DNA of 64,000 bases, taken from assembly GCA_004292855.1 (NCBI GenBank), contig RDXN01000060.1, positions 1 to 64,000 of the forward strand. The letters run 5' to 3'. The translations under genes were made by a program, and so were the position numbers. Shown here one piece after another: positions 1 through 8,597 of this stretch. The notes under the pieces were generated by a model. That model did no database searches. It was not told the DNA's origin and was given only the letters and a program-made list of their open reading frames with translations. Position 1 is the stretch's first letter; each line of letters starts with the position of its first letter. The DNA comes from Cytophagales bacterium (GTDB lineage Bacteria; Bacteroidota; Bacteroidia; Cytophagales; Spirosomataceae).

Positions 1-297
1 TAAACTGGGCTGGTTTCTGACGAATTTTGAGATAATCCATCCACAAAGTTGGGGTCGCGTGCGTTCAAGAAACACTTTTACTGTTCAAAATCTCTAATGT
101 TCAACAATGCCTGCTCAATTTTAGATTCTGCAATAAATAGACACAGAGACAAGCCATACAAAACACTGTGTCGTCTTGCAGAGTTTACAGAAACTCTCAA
201 GGATGAAACCCGAAAGTTTAAACGTTAAGTCCTGATTACGGGAAATATGCAATTTTATTGGGAAATATGGACAGATTGCTTGCTGTAGCTTTTTCGT
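1..297. other. Intergenic, no gene seen
   Basis: AT-rich sequence downstream of rodA. I see no convincing open frame, tRNA or strong terminator hairpin on either strand. It may contain the 3' flank of a gene lying beyond the window edge. Confidence 0.5.
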
Positions 298-1578
298 TCA
301 CCCCCTCGCGAACGTCCCTGATCGCCTTGAGTCGAGCTTGAGGAAGATAAAGAGCAGGATCGAAAACGACCACAGCGAGGAGCCGCCGGAACTGAAAAAC
401 GGCAACGGGATGCCAATAACGGGCATCAGGCCGATGGTCATGCCGATGTTCACCATGAAGTGGAAAAACAAAATCCCCGCCACACAGTAGCCATACACCC
501 GGTTGAACTTGCTGCGTTGTTTTTCGGCCAAAAGTACAATGCGGGAAAGTAGGCCCACAAACAGGGCAATCACGACCATACTGCCCAGAAAGCCGTGCTC
601 TTCGCCGATGGTACAGAAGATAAAGTCGGTGCTTTGCTCGGGTACAAAGTCAAATTTAGTTTGTGTACCCTCCAGGAAACCCTTGCCCTGCAACCGCCCC
701 GAACCAATGGCGATTTTGGCTTGTGTCACGTTCCAGCCCACACCAAGCGGGTCGATGTTGGGGTTGACCAGTACTTTGATGCGGTTTCGCTGGTGCTTCT
801 GCAACACGTTGTTCACAAAGAAATCGACGCCCGTTACGAATACCATCATCCCCGCAATCACGACGCCCATGCTCAGGAACGTACGCGTGGTTCGGTTATA
901 GCGGGGCATGATCAGCACAAACGCCCCGGCGAATGCCACTAGTCCCAAAAAGATGTAGAGTTTAGGGAAGACCAGAGCCAGTACGAACAGACCTGCCAGA
1001 GCGATACCTGTGGCCGGAATCCAGCCGGGCAATCCCTCGCGGTAAAGCATAATGACGAACGCTGCAAAGACCAGCGTAGAACCCGTTTCGTTGGAGGCAA
1101 TGATGAGCAGAGCGGGCAGGCCAATAATACCCGCAATGGTCAACAGGTCTTTCTGTCGATTCAAGTTCATGCCCGGTACGTCGAGGTATTTGGCGAGGGC
1201 AAGGCTTGTGGCTACTTTGGCAAATTCGGCGGGCTGAATCGTAAATGACCCAAACTTGAACCATGACCGCGACCCGTTAATATTAGCTCCAAACACGAGC
1301 ACCAGAAGCAGCATTACGATCATGAAGCCATAGAAAATATAGGCAAACGAGTCGTAAAATTTATGGTGAATGGCCAGCACGCAAATCACCAGAATAACCG
1401 TTAGGCCAATCCACAGCAACTGTTTGCCAGCGTTGTTTGTCAAATCGAACAGGCTCGTTTGCGCTTCGGGGCTGTACACGGCTGCGTACACGTTGAACCA
1501 GCCCATCATGACGCAGGCCATGTAGAGCGCGACGGTGAGCAGGTCGATGTTCTGAGAAAATGGATCGTTACGGGGCAT
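298..1578 (-). CDS. rodA: Rod shape-determining protein RodA (SEDS glycosyltransferase)
   Basis: RodA is the peptidoglycan polymerase of the elongasome. It joins lipid II into glycan strands in the inner membrane together with the transpeptidase PBP2. The 426-residue product is almost wholly hydrophobic, with about ten membrane segments. It carries SEDS-family landmarks: HQRNRIKVL near residues 262-270, GSGRLQGKGF near 293-302, the FVPEQSTDFIF block near 311-321 and the C-terminal PVIGIPLPFFSSGGSS signature near 386-401. The length is normal for RodA. The ATG lies 2 bases after the PBP2 stop, so the two are cotranscribed. The mreBCD genes that often precede this pair are not in the window. 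RodA is preferred over FtsW because of the PBP2 neighbour. Confidence 0.95.
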   Translation of the reverse strand: MPRNDPFSQNIDLLTVALYMACVMMGWFNVYAAVYSPEAQTSLFDLTNNAGKQLLWIGLTVILVICVLAIHHKFYDSFAYIFYGFMIVMLLLVLVFGANINGSRSWFKFGSFTIQPAEFAKVATSLALAKYLDVPGMNLNRQKDLLTIAGIIGLPALLIIASNETGSTLVFAAFVIMLYREGLPGWIPATGIALAGLFVLALVFPKLYIFLGLVAFAGAFVLIMPRYNRTTRTFLSMGVVIAGMMVFVTGVDFFVNNVLQKHQRNRIKVLVNPNIDPLGVGWNVTQAKIAIGSGRLQGKGFLEGTQTKFDFVPEQSTDFIFCTIGEEHGFLGSMVVIALFVGLLSRIVLLAEKQRSKFNRVYGYCVAGILFFHFMVNIGMTIGLMPVIGIPLPFFSSGGSSLWSFSILLFIFLKLDSRRSGTFARG

Positions 1579-1580
1579 GT

Positions 1581-3545
1581 TTACTGTTCTCTGCTCACTG
1601 TAGATGCCATCAGGGGCTTGAGCTTCTCAAATTTGCGAGTTGTATCTTTTCGAATTGAGTCGGCTTTGCGGGGCTGGGGCTTTGCGGGGAGCACTTTGGG
1701 GCCTTTGTAGCCGGGCAACATCGACACGGGTGGCATCAAGTTCTGCTTCTTCACGTTGGCGTCGAGTTTGGTGGCCTCGGTTTTGCGTTTCAGGTAGCGT
1801 TCGGCAATGAGAGCTGCTACGGGGCCGGCCGCCGTTCCACCCCAGCCGCCGTATTCGACAAACACCGCAATGGCGATTTTGGGGTTGTTCATGGGCGCAA
1901 ACCCGATGAAAATCGAGTGGTCGAACTTGTGGCCAAACTTGTTGTTTTGCGAGGTCCCGGTTTTTCCGCAGAGGTCGATACCCTGAATATCAGCCATTTT
2001 GGTGACCGTGCCGGCCATTACAGCCATCCGCATACCCTCAATTACGGGCAGGTAATGCTTATAGTCGATGTCGGTCTGATGCTTTTGGAAATACTCCTGG
2101 GGAATTCCCTGCCCGATCCGACCAAACCCTTTGACGTAGTGGGGCGTAATATACCAGCCTCGGTTAGCGATGGTTGCGGCCAGATTAACCAGCTTGAGCG
2201 GGCTTATGAGCAGCTCTCCCTCACCAATGCTGAGTGAATAGATGTTCGAGAATTTCCAGCGATTTTCGCCCCCATACACCCGGTCGTAGGTATTCACGTC
2301 GGGTAGGTTGCCTTTGAGTTCACTGGGGAGGTCTACACCGAGTTTCTGACCGATGCCGAACTTAACAACGGCGTCGTGCCACTCGTGCAAGCCAATAGCC
2401 GATGCTTTGAACGTGTTCGGGTTATTGTTGTGATAAATGTATTTTCGAAACACGTTGTAGAAATAGGGGTTGCAGGAGTTTTGAACAGCCCCACGCAGGC
2501 TATTGCCCCCCCGGCAGTGGCATCGCATGGGCGAACCACCGTGGCCATAGAACGTATGCGTAAACAAGGTGCCCTGTTGCTGGGCAATCAGAGCCTGAAT
2601 TAGCTTGAACGTGGAGCCTGGTCGGTAACTCGCCATGATAGGCCGGTTGATGAGCGGCTTATACGGGTCCTTGACAAGCTTGGTGTAGTTTTTCGAGAAG
2701 TGACGACTCGACAGCAGGTTGGGGTCGTATGTCGGGGCCGACACCGACGCCAGGATCTCGCCCGTAGCGGGGTCAACGGCCAACACAGCCCCAATCCGGT
2801 TTTGCATCAGGCTGTCGGCGTAGCGTTGCACCTCCACGTCGATGCCCGTGTAGAGGTTTTTACCGGCCACGGCGGCTGTGTCGTACAACCCATTCTTGAA
2901 CGAGCCTTTGGCTACCCCCCGCACGTTTTGCATCACGAATTTTACCCCTCGCCTGCCGCGCAGTTCGACCTCATACTGCTCTTCGAGGCCATTATGACCC
3001 ACATAATCGCCCTGTCGGTAGTAGGGGTAGTCCTGATTTTCGAGCTGTTTTTTGCCTATCTCCGACACGTAGCCGAGCGCGTTGGCGAGTGTGTGGGCGG
3101 GGTAAGTCCGCATCGAACTCATGCGCGGTTCAAACCCCCGGTAGTCCACGAGGGCGTCCTGAATACGGGCGAAGTCTTCTTTGGAGAGTTGCCGCACAAA
3201 CAGCGAGGGCTTCACCGGCGAGTAATCTTTTGCCAGTTGCAAAATGCTGTCGAACTCCGGGCGGGTCATCTCCATCATTCGCAGAAAGGCCGTCGTGTCG
3301 GGAATCCGTACCTGCTTGGGCGTTACATACAGGTCGTACACGGGGGTGTTATACACGATCAACTTGCCCGTTCGGTCGTAGATCTGCCCCCGGTAGGGGA
3401 TCTCGATGACCCGTTTGATCGAGTTGTTCGACGACTCGAGCGAGTAGCTGTCGTCTAGAATTTGCAGGTAAAACAAACGGGACAGATATACCAGTCCGAC
3501 GAGGCAGAAAACGCCGATGATGATATACTTACGGTTCTCTAACAT
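1581..3545 (-). CDS. mrdA: Penicillin-binding protein 2 (elongasome transpeptidase)
   Basis: This is a class B PBP that cross-links peptidoglycan during cell elongation and works with RodA. An N-terminal membrane anchor (about residues 7-28) is followed by a pedestal domain and a transpeptidase domain. The catalytic motifs are all present: S311-T-F-K314 with the nucleophilic serine, S357-C-N359, and K528-T-G-T. A basic, Pro-rich tail of about 70 residues follows the catalytic domain. The 654-residue length fits PBP2 of Bacteroidota. It is the first gene of a two-gene unit with rodA. A TAACTTTG -7 box lies about 75 bases upstream of the ATG. Confidence 0.95.
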   Translation of the reverse strand: MLENRKYIIIGVFCLVGLVYLSRLFYLQILDDSYSLESSNNSIKRVIEIPYRGQIYDRTGKLIVYNTPVYDLYVTPKQVRIPDTTAFLRMMEMTRPEFDSILQLAKDYSPVKPSLFVRQLSKEDFARIQDALVDYRGFEPRMSSMRTYPAHTLANALGYVSEIGKKQLENQDYPYYRQGDYVGHNGLEEQYEVELRGRRGVKFVMQNVRGVAKGSFKNGLYDTAAVAGKNLYTGIDVEVQRYADSLMQNRIGAVLAVDPATGEILASVSAPTYDPNLLSSRHFSKNYTKLVKDPYKPLINRPIMASYRPGSTFKLIQALIAQQQGTLFTHTFYGHGGSPMRCHCRGGNSLRGAVQNSCNPYFYNVFRKYIYHNNNPNTFKASAIGLHEWHDAVVKFGIGQKLGVDLPSELKGNLPDVNTYDRVYGGENRWKFSNIYSLSIGEGELLISPLKLVNLAATIANRGWYITPHYVKGFGRIGQGIPQEYFQKHQTDIDYKHYLPVIEGMRMAVMAGTVTKMADIQGIDLCGKTGTSQNNKFGHKFDHSIFIGFAPMNNPKIAIAVFVEYGGWGGTAAGPVAALIAERYLKRKTEATKLDANVKKQNLMPPVSMLPGYKGPKVLPAKPQPRKADSIRKDTTRKFEKLKPLMASTVSREQ

Positions 3546-3618
3546 GAGACAAACTTCCGAAAATCCAAGCTACGCAATCCTTAATGATAAACTGAAGGAT
3601 TTCCCTTCCGTATCTACA

Positions 3619-3626
3619 CAAAGTTA
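3619..3626 (-). promoter_or_regulatory. Putative -7 box for mrdA-rodA
   Basis: The minus strand reads TAACTTTG, an exact match to the Bacteroidota -7 consensus TAnnTTTG, upstream of the PBP2 start. No clear -33 TTG is seen at the usual distance. The box overlaps the end of the preceding kinase-gene intergenic space. Confidence 0.4.
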
Positions 3627-3647
3627 AGCGATGAAGCAATGGTTTCG

Positions 3648-5258
3648 TCACGCACACGGCAAATAAACGCTGAACGTGCTGCCTTTGCCGACTTCGCTCC
3701 GCACGGTAATGGCTCCGTCGTGCCGCTCCATGATTTTTTTGCAGATGGCCAGTCCGATACCAGTGCCCTCGTATTGGCTACGGTTGTTGAGCCGTTGAAA
3801 AATTTGGAACACCCGATCTTCATGCCGAGGGTCGAACCCGATGCCATTGTCGGTAACGTCGATTTGGTAATAGCGATCAGAAACAACGTTCTGATCAGTC
3901 TCCGCCGATAGGGGCGAAAGCAAACCTGCCGGAACCTCGGACCGGTCGAGTAGTTGGCTCTTGATGCGGATAGCGGGTGTGGTTCCGGGCGATGTAAACT
4001 TGATGGCGTTGGAAAGGAGATTCTGAAACAACTGCCGCATCTGAAATGGGTCGGCCTTCACAACGGGCAGGTCGACGAGATCCAGTTGGGCTTTGCTCCG
4101 GTAAAAAGCCTCCCAAAGTTCGTTTTCGCGCAACTCATTGGTGAGCTTCACCAAGTCGACTGGGCGGTGGGGTTCGCGGTGAGTCTCCACGCGGGAATAC
4201 ATGAGCAGGTCCTGAATCAGTTGGCGCATCCGCAGGGCGGAGTCGTTCATGCGCCGGAGCAGGTCGGTTGCATTGGGGTCGAACTGTGCGGCATATTTAT
4301 TGAACAGGATGTCGGAAAACGAGGTGATCTTGCGCAGGGGTTCCTGCAAATCGTGGGAGGCAAGGTAGGCAAACGATTGAAGGCTCTCGTTTGAGCGTTT
4401 TAGCTCAAAATTAGCCAGTTCGAGTTCTTCGGCTTTTTCGAGTTTGTCGCGCTCGGCCCGGCGGAGTTCGGTGGTTTCAAGAACGTTCACTAAAATGCCC
4501 CCATCGAAGGGTTGGGCCGTAATATCGTACCAACGTTCAACACCACTTTTGACATGGTGATGCTCAAACTGCAATGGTTGTCCGCTCTCCATCACTTCCT
4601 TGTACCGCTCAATCAGGCTTGTTTGCTTCAGCGTTGGCATTAGCTCGGCAATCGGAACGCTCTGTGCGTCGGCTTCCGAAGCCCCCGTCATGCGGATCGA
4701 CTCAGCGTTGCGCCAGATAGGTTTAAAGTCGATGATGGCCCCGACCTCGTCGCGTATGGCACTATACGCGGCAATACCCAGTTTAGAGATGTTTTGAATA
4801 TTACCCAGCAAATCGGCCTGCTGTTTGGCCCGAAGCTCAGCTTCTTTCAAGGCCGTTACATCGAGGTATGTGTAGAGGACACAATCGTCGACACGGCTGA
4901 ATGACCCATCGAACCAGCCCTTAATGCCCTGATCATCAAACGGAAACACCGATTGTATGGTCTGTCCCGTTTGGGCAACCCGGACGAATATTTGGAAAAA
5001 GTCGGTTGCCTGCCAGCCCGGAAATACGTCGCCAATTAAGGCATTGTTTAGTTCGGCCATTGTGCGCCTTGCTATATGGGCATTCTGGGCGTTGGTCAGC
5101 ACATACCGGAAATCGACTATTTGCCCTTCAGCATCGCAAATAGGCCGAGCCAACACCAAGCCCGCCTTGGTATGGTCGATTATCGACTGTAACAGGATCT
5201 GTTGTTCCTTATTTTGTAGGCGGGCAAGTTGGTCAAATTCTTGGTATATCTTGGCCAT
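3648..5258 (-). CDS. PAS-domain sensor histidine kinase
   Basis: This is a probably cytoplasmic two-component kinase: no signal peptide or membrane segment is visible in its 536 residues. Two PAS-like sensor domains occupy about residues 20-140 and 145-270. A short coiled linker and a HisKA domain follow, with phospho-acceptor His302 in the S-H-D-L-Q-E-P-L H box. The HATPase domain has N413/N417 in the N box, D470 in DNGIGF, and GTGIGL near 498-503. About 30 residues are inserted between the N box and the DNGIG box. The next gene is a clear paralogue with the same insertion. No response regulator is adjacent, so the partner must be elsewhere. The ligand or signal cannot be read from the sequence. 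Confidence 0.9.
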   Translation of the reverse strand: MAKIYQEFDQLARLQNKEQQILLQSIIDHTKAGLVLARPICDAEGQIVDFRYVLTNAQNAHIARRTMAELNNALIGDVFPGWQATDFFQIFVRVAQTGQTIQSVFPFDDQGIKGWFDGSFSRVDDCVLYTYLDVTALKEAELRAKQQADLLGNIQNISKLGIAAYSAIRDEVGAIIDFKPIWRNAESIRMTGASEADAQSVPIAELMPTLKQTSLIERYKEVMESGQPLQFEHHHVKSGVERWYDITAQPFDGGILVNVLETTELRRAERDKLEKAEELELANFELKRSNESLQSFAYLASHDLQEPLRKITSFSDILFNKYAAQFDPNATDLLRRMNDSALRMRQLIQDLLMYSRVETHREPHRPVDLVKLTNELRENELWEAFYRSKAQLDLVDLPVVKADPFQMRQLFQNLLSNAIKFTSPGTTPAIRIKSQLLDRSEVPAGLLSPLSAETDQNVVSDRYYQIDVTDNGIGFDPRHEDRVFQIFQRLNNRSQYEGTGIGLAICKKIMERHDGAITVRSEVGKGSTFSVYLPCA

Positions 5259-5295
5259 ACCTTGATTGAAAGAGGTGTATACGATACAGCAAACC

Positions 5296-5303
5296 CAAAT
5301 GTA
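5296..5303 (-). promoter_or_regulatory. Putative -7 box for the first PAS kinase
   Basis: The minus strand reads TACATTTG, an exact TAnnTTTG match about 40 bases upstream of the kinase ATG. It suggests the kinase has its own promoter and is not cotranscribed from the paralogue upstream. Confidence 0.45.
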
Positions 5304-5406
5304 CTAACCCCCGTTGAAAATACTTAGATGCAAAACCCCCAGGGCCAAAAAGTGAGGGAACGGTCAGGCCTGATAGTGAGCTAATTACTTTCCAGTCAGG
5401 AGGTAA

Positions 5407-6969
5407 TTAGACTGGTAAGTACACACGAAAGGTGCTGCCTGTGCCTAACGTACTAACAGCCGTAATGGCACCACCGTGTCGCTCCACTATTTTTTGGCAA
5501 ATGGCCAGCCCAATACCAGAGCCAGCGTATTGAGCGCGACCATGCAGCCGCTGAAACACTTGGAAAATGCGCTCGGCATACTGCTCTTCAAACCCAATGC
5601 CATTGTCGGCTACGCTTATCTCATGAAAAGCCTGCGCTGTTTCCCCGCTAGCCGCCGAAACAACTGGTGTCAAGAGGCCAGGGGGTATCTCCGTCCGGTT
5701 CACCATACGGCACTTTACCGTTACAACAGGGACCTGATCTTTCTGGCTGAATTTAATCGCGTTTGAAAGCAGATTCTGAAACAACTGTCGCATTTGCGAG
5801 GGCGTTGCCGAAACAACCGGCAACGCACCAATATGCAGTTGGGCATTGGTACGGTCGATAGCCCCCCACAGCTCTTCGTCGGCAAGTCCCTGAACCAGGG
5901 TGCCTAGATCAACAGGTTCGACTGCGTCGCGTTGGGCTTCAACCTGCGAGTAGGCCAGCAAGTCCTGAATAAGCGTTCGCATACGCTCAGCCGATTCGCC
6001 CATGCGCCGGATAATGTCGAGTGTACCGGCTTTGATGCCATCGGCCAGCCCATTCTGGAGCAGATCGGCAAAGGAGGTGATCTTGCGGAGGGGTTCCTGA
6101 AGATCGTGGGAGGCAATGTAGGCGAACGATTGCAGGCTCTCGTTCGAGCGTTTGAGTTCGTGGTTAGCCAGTTCGAGTTTTTGGCGGTACTCGTGCATGT
6201 GAGTTATTTCCTGCACCACCACCACAAGCCCGTTGCCAAAGCGTGTCACCGACAAATCGTACCACCGTTTGTGAAAGGGCAACTCCAGGCGTGTCGGTTT
6301 GCCGGTTTCGATTACGCGCCGGTATTTCTCGAATACGGGCGTTTGCCCAATGCCCGGAAAATAGCGTGACAACAACTGATTCTGAACTTGTCCAATCGAC
6401 CCGCCCAGGATATCCGCGGCCATCTGATTCAATTGCGTCAGCCGGAAGTCGATCAGTGTACCGGCCTCATCCAGAACGGGTTCGTGTACGACAATGGCCG
6501 TCAACGTGGCATTCATCACCTGCTCGAGCAATTCGGCTTGCCGTTGCTGGGCTAATTCGGCTTCTTTCAGGGCTGTAACATCCGTGTATGAATACAGGAT
6601 ACAACCATCTACCCGCGAGAAACTCCCATCGAACCAACCGTTTATGCCAAAGGCCTCGTAGGGAAAGGTGACACGCTGACTCTCGCCTGTTTCGACTACC
6701 TGCACGTAGTTCTGAAACAAGTCGGAATGTTGCCAGCCCGGAAACAAATCGCTCACCAACGAGCCCGTCATTTCGCTCACGGTGCGACCTGTCAGGCGGG
6801 CGTTGTAATCGTTGGTCAGTACGTACTGAAAATCGGTAATAGTGCCCTGCTCGTCACGAACAGGCCGGGCTAGCAAGAGTCCGGCCTGGGTGTTGTTAAC
6901 AACTTGTTGAAAAACAGATGGCTGCCCATCCTGCGAGGAGCCAGATGGGCTGTATGAACGGGTCGGCAT
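5407..6969 (-). CDS. PAS-domain sensor histidine kinase (paralogue)
   Basis: The 520-residue protein has the same architecture as its downstream neighbour: two PAS-like domains (about 15-135 and 145-255), a helix, and a HisKA domain with the S-H-D-L-Q-E-P-L box at His288. The HATPase domain has N398/N402, an ADNGIGF box and a GSGIGLAI box. The ELKRSNESLQSFAY stretch before the H box is identical in both except for the start of the helix, so this is a tandem duplication. The PAS regions have diverged more, which implies different inputs. No transmembrane segment or receiver domain is present and no response regulator is next to it. Confidence 0.9.
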   Translation of the reverse strand: MPTRSYSPSGSSQDGQPSVFQQVVNNTQAGLLLARPVRDEQGTITDFQYVLTNDYNARLTGRTVSEMTGSLVSDLFPGWQHSDLFQNYVQVVETGESQRVTFPYEAFGINGWFDGSFSRVDGCILYSYTDVTALKEAELAQQRQAELLEQVMNATLTAIVVHEPVLDEAGTLIDFRLTQLNQMAADILGGSIGQVQNQLLSRYFPGIGQTPVFEKYRRVIETGKPTRLELPFHKRWYDLSVTRFGNGLVVVVQEITHMHEYRQKLELANHELKRSNESLQSFAYIASHDLQEPLRKITSFADLLQNGLADGIKAGTLDIIRRMGESAERMRTLIQDLLAYSQVEAQRDAVEPVDLGTLVQGLADEELWGAIDRTNAQLHIGALPVVSATPSQMRQLFQNLLSNAIKFSQKDQVPVVTVKCRMVNRTEIPPGLLTPVVSAASGETAQAFHEISVADNGIGFEEQYAERIFQVFQRLHGRAQYAGSGIGLAICQKIVERHGGAITAVSTLGTGSTFRVYLPV

Positions 6970-7031
6970 AATGAAAAATAACCTTCCAGAGTGGTATTTG
7001 GCTCAAGTTAGGTTATTTCTGGCTAAATACG

Positions 7032-8597
7032 TTACCGAACCACCATCAACCGATTTGCCAATTTTCGTTTATTGGCCTCCACCGATACTACGTAGTTCCC
7101 GATAGGCAATGCCCGCACGCTCAGTCTATACGCATCGTTGTTAAGCTTCTCCACCGGAACGGGCACGAATCGCCCTGCCATGTCGGCCACGCGCAACGAC
7201 TGAACACCGCCCGGCCCGAACAACTCAGACTCGATCATCACCTCGCTATCGGCGGGGTTCGGATACATGCGGAACGTAACAAACGGGTCTTCGGTAGCGG
7301 CCACAATCTGCCGGAACATGGGTGCCGGTTCGTAGTCTTTACCCAATACGTTGTTGGCGGTGGCGGTGGTTTCGCCGAGCCAATCGGTGAGCAGGGCCGA
7401 GTACACCTGCCGGAAGTCGGTCTGCATTCTGATGGTGTTATTATCGAGGTCGGAGAGGTTGGGGTTTTTGCCCACAAACTGCGTTTTGATGCCCTCGCCC
7501 GCAAACACAAACAGGGGCGCGGCCTGCCCGTGGTCGGTGCCGCGCGCGCTGTTGGACCCCGCTCGACGGCCAAATTCCGAAAACGTCATACCGGCTACGC
7601 GCTTTTCCATGCCCATCAGTTTGAGGTCGTCCATAAAGACTTTGACACCATCTGAAACCATTTTCAGCAGGTTGGCGTGTGCCCCAATCGTGTTGTCGCT
7701 GGCATCGGTTTGGGTCGCGTGTGTATCGAACCCGCCAATCGAGACGTAGTAGACTTTAGTACGCAGGCCCCCGTTAATCAGGCGGGCCACAATCTTGAGC
7801 TGATCGGCCAGGCCGTTGCCCGTCGGGTACACCGCCATGTTCTTGCCCTTGCCAGCCGCCGTTTTGATAATCCCGGCATACTGCACCGAAATGGTTTGCT
7901 GTTGCCGGATATACGAGATGCTTCGCCCGGCCATCGTGTTGGCCGTTGCTGTGGGATCGATGCTCACCTTGTCGCCCACGAGGGTGGCGAAGGTGTCGGG
8001 GTTTTGCACCGCAAGTGCCATCGACTGTGCCGGTCCCAGCAGGGCTGTCGAAGTGATGAAGTTGATCTGAATGGCGAGCGGATCGGGCATGGCCGTGGTC
8101 GGGTAGGCCGCCGGATAACCGGGATATTCTTTGTCGAGATAGCGGCCCATCCAACCCGTTGTGAGCACTTGATTGCTGCTCGCTCCCGTAAACCAGATAT
8201 CACTGGCCCGGAAGTGCGACTGCGACGCCGACGGATACGATACCGAATGCACAATAGAGACTTTGCCCTCGTTGAACAGATCGCGCATGCCCGTCATGGC
8301 GGGGTGAATACCCGTCACGAGCGTGTTGTTAAGGCGACCCACCTTGCTTTCGGGCAGGGCAATGTTGCTGCGGATGTTGGTGTATGTGCTCATCTGATCG
8401 AGCGGAATCACCATGTTCAGGCCGTCGTTGCCGCCGTTGAGCTGAATGATTACTAACACCCGGTCGTTGACGTCGGCCACGGACGCCAGTGCATTCAGAA
8501 ATTCGGTTTGACCATAGGCCTGGGCACTAACCCCCCCAATGGCAACCGGAGTCATGACCCCGGCACTTGCGTATTGTATAAAGTCGCGACGGTTCAT
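7032..8597 (-). CDS. DUF1501 family protein with Tat signal and T9SS sorting domain
   Basis: The 521-residue protein opens with MNRRDFIQYASAG, a twin-arginine signal. The body matches the DUF1501 family (sulfatase/alkaline-phosphatase-like fold) with VIIQLNGGNDGLNMVIP near residues 49-65, and further conserved stretches GGFDTHATQ, FSEFGRRAGSN and GTDHG. The last 75 or so residues start at FRMYPNPADSEV and look like a type A Por secretion sorting domain. This predicts transfer through Tat and then T9SS to the cell surface. The start codon overlaps the stop of the DUF1800 gene by 4 bases (ATGA), so the two are translationally coupled. The biochemical function of this widespread pair is unknown. 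Confidence 0.9.
   Translation of the reverse strand: MNRRDFIQYASAGVMTPVAIGGVSAQAYGQTEFLNALASVADVNDRVLVIIQLNGGNDGLNMVIPLDQMSTYTNIRSNIALPESKVGRLNNTLVTGIHPAMTGMRDLFNEGKVSIVHSVSYPSASQSHFRASDIWFTGASSNQVLTTGWMGRYLDKEYPGYPAAYPTTAMPDPLAIQINFITSTALLGPAQSMALAVQNPDTFATLVGDKVSIDPTATANTMAGRSISYIRQQQTISVQYAGIIKTAAGKGKNMAVYPTGNGLADQLKIVARLINGGLRTKVYYVSIGGFDTHATQTDASDNTIGAHANLLKMVSDGVKVFMDDLKLMGMEKRVAGMTFSEFGRRAGSNSARGTDHGQAAPLFVFAGEGIKTQFVGKNPNLSDLDNNTIRMQTDFRQVYSALLTDWLGETTATANNVLGKDYEPAPMFRQIVAATEDPFVTFRMYPNPADSEVMIESELFGPGGVQSLRVADMAGRFVPVPVEKLNNDAYRLSVRALPIGNYVVSVEANKRKLANRLMVVR

Noticed and set aside
2700-3458. 252-codon plus-strand open frame
   Set aside because: It is antisense to the PBP2 gene, which has all catalytic motifs.
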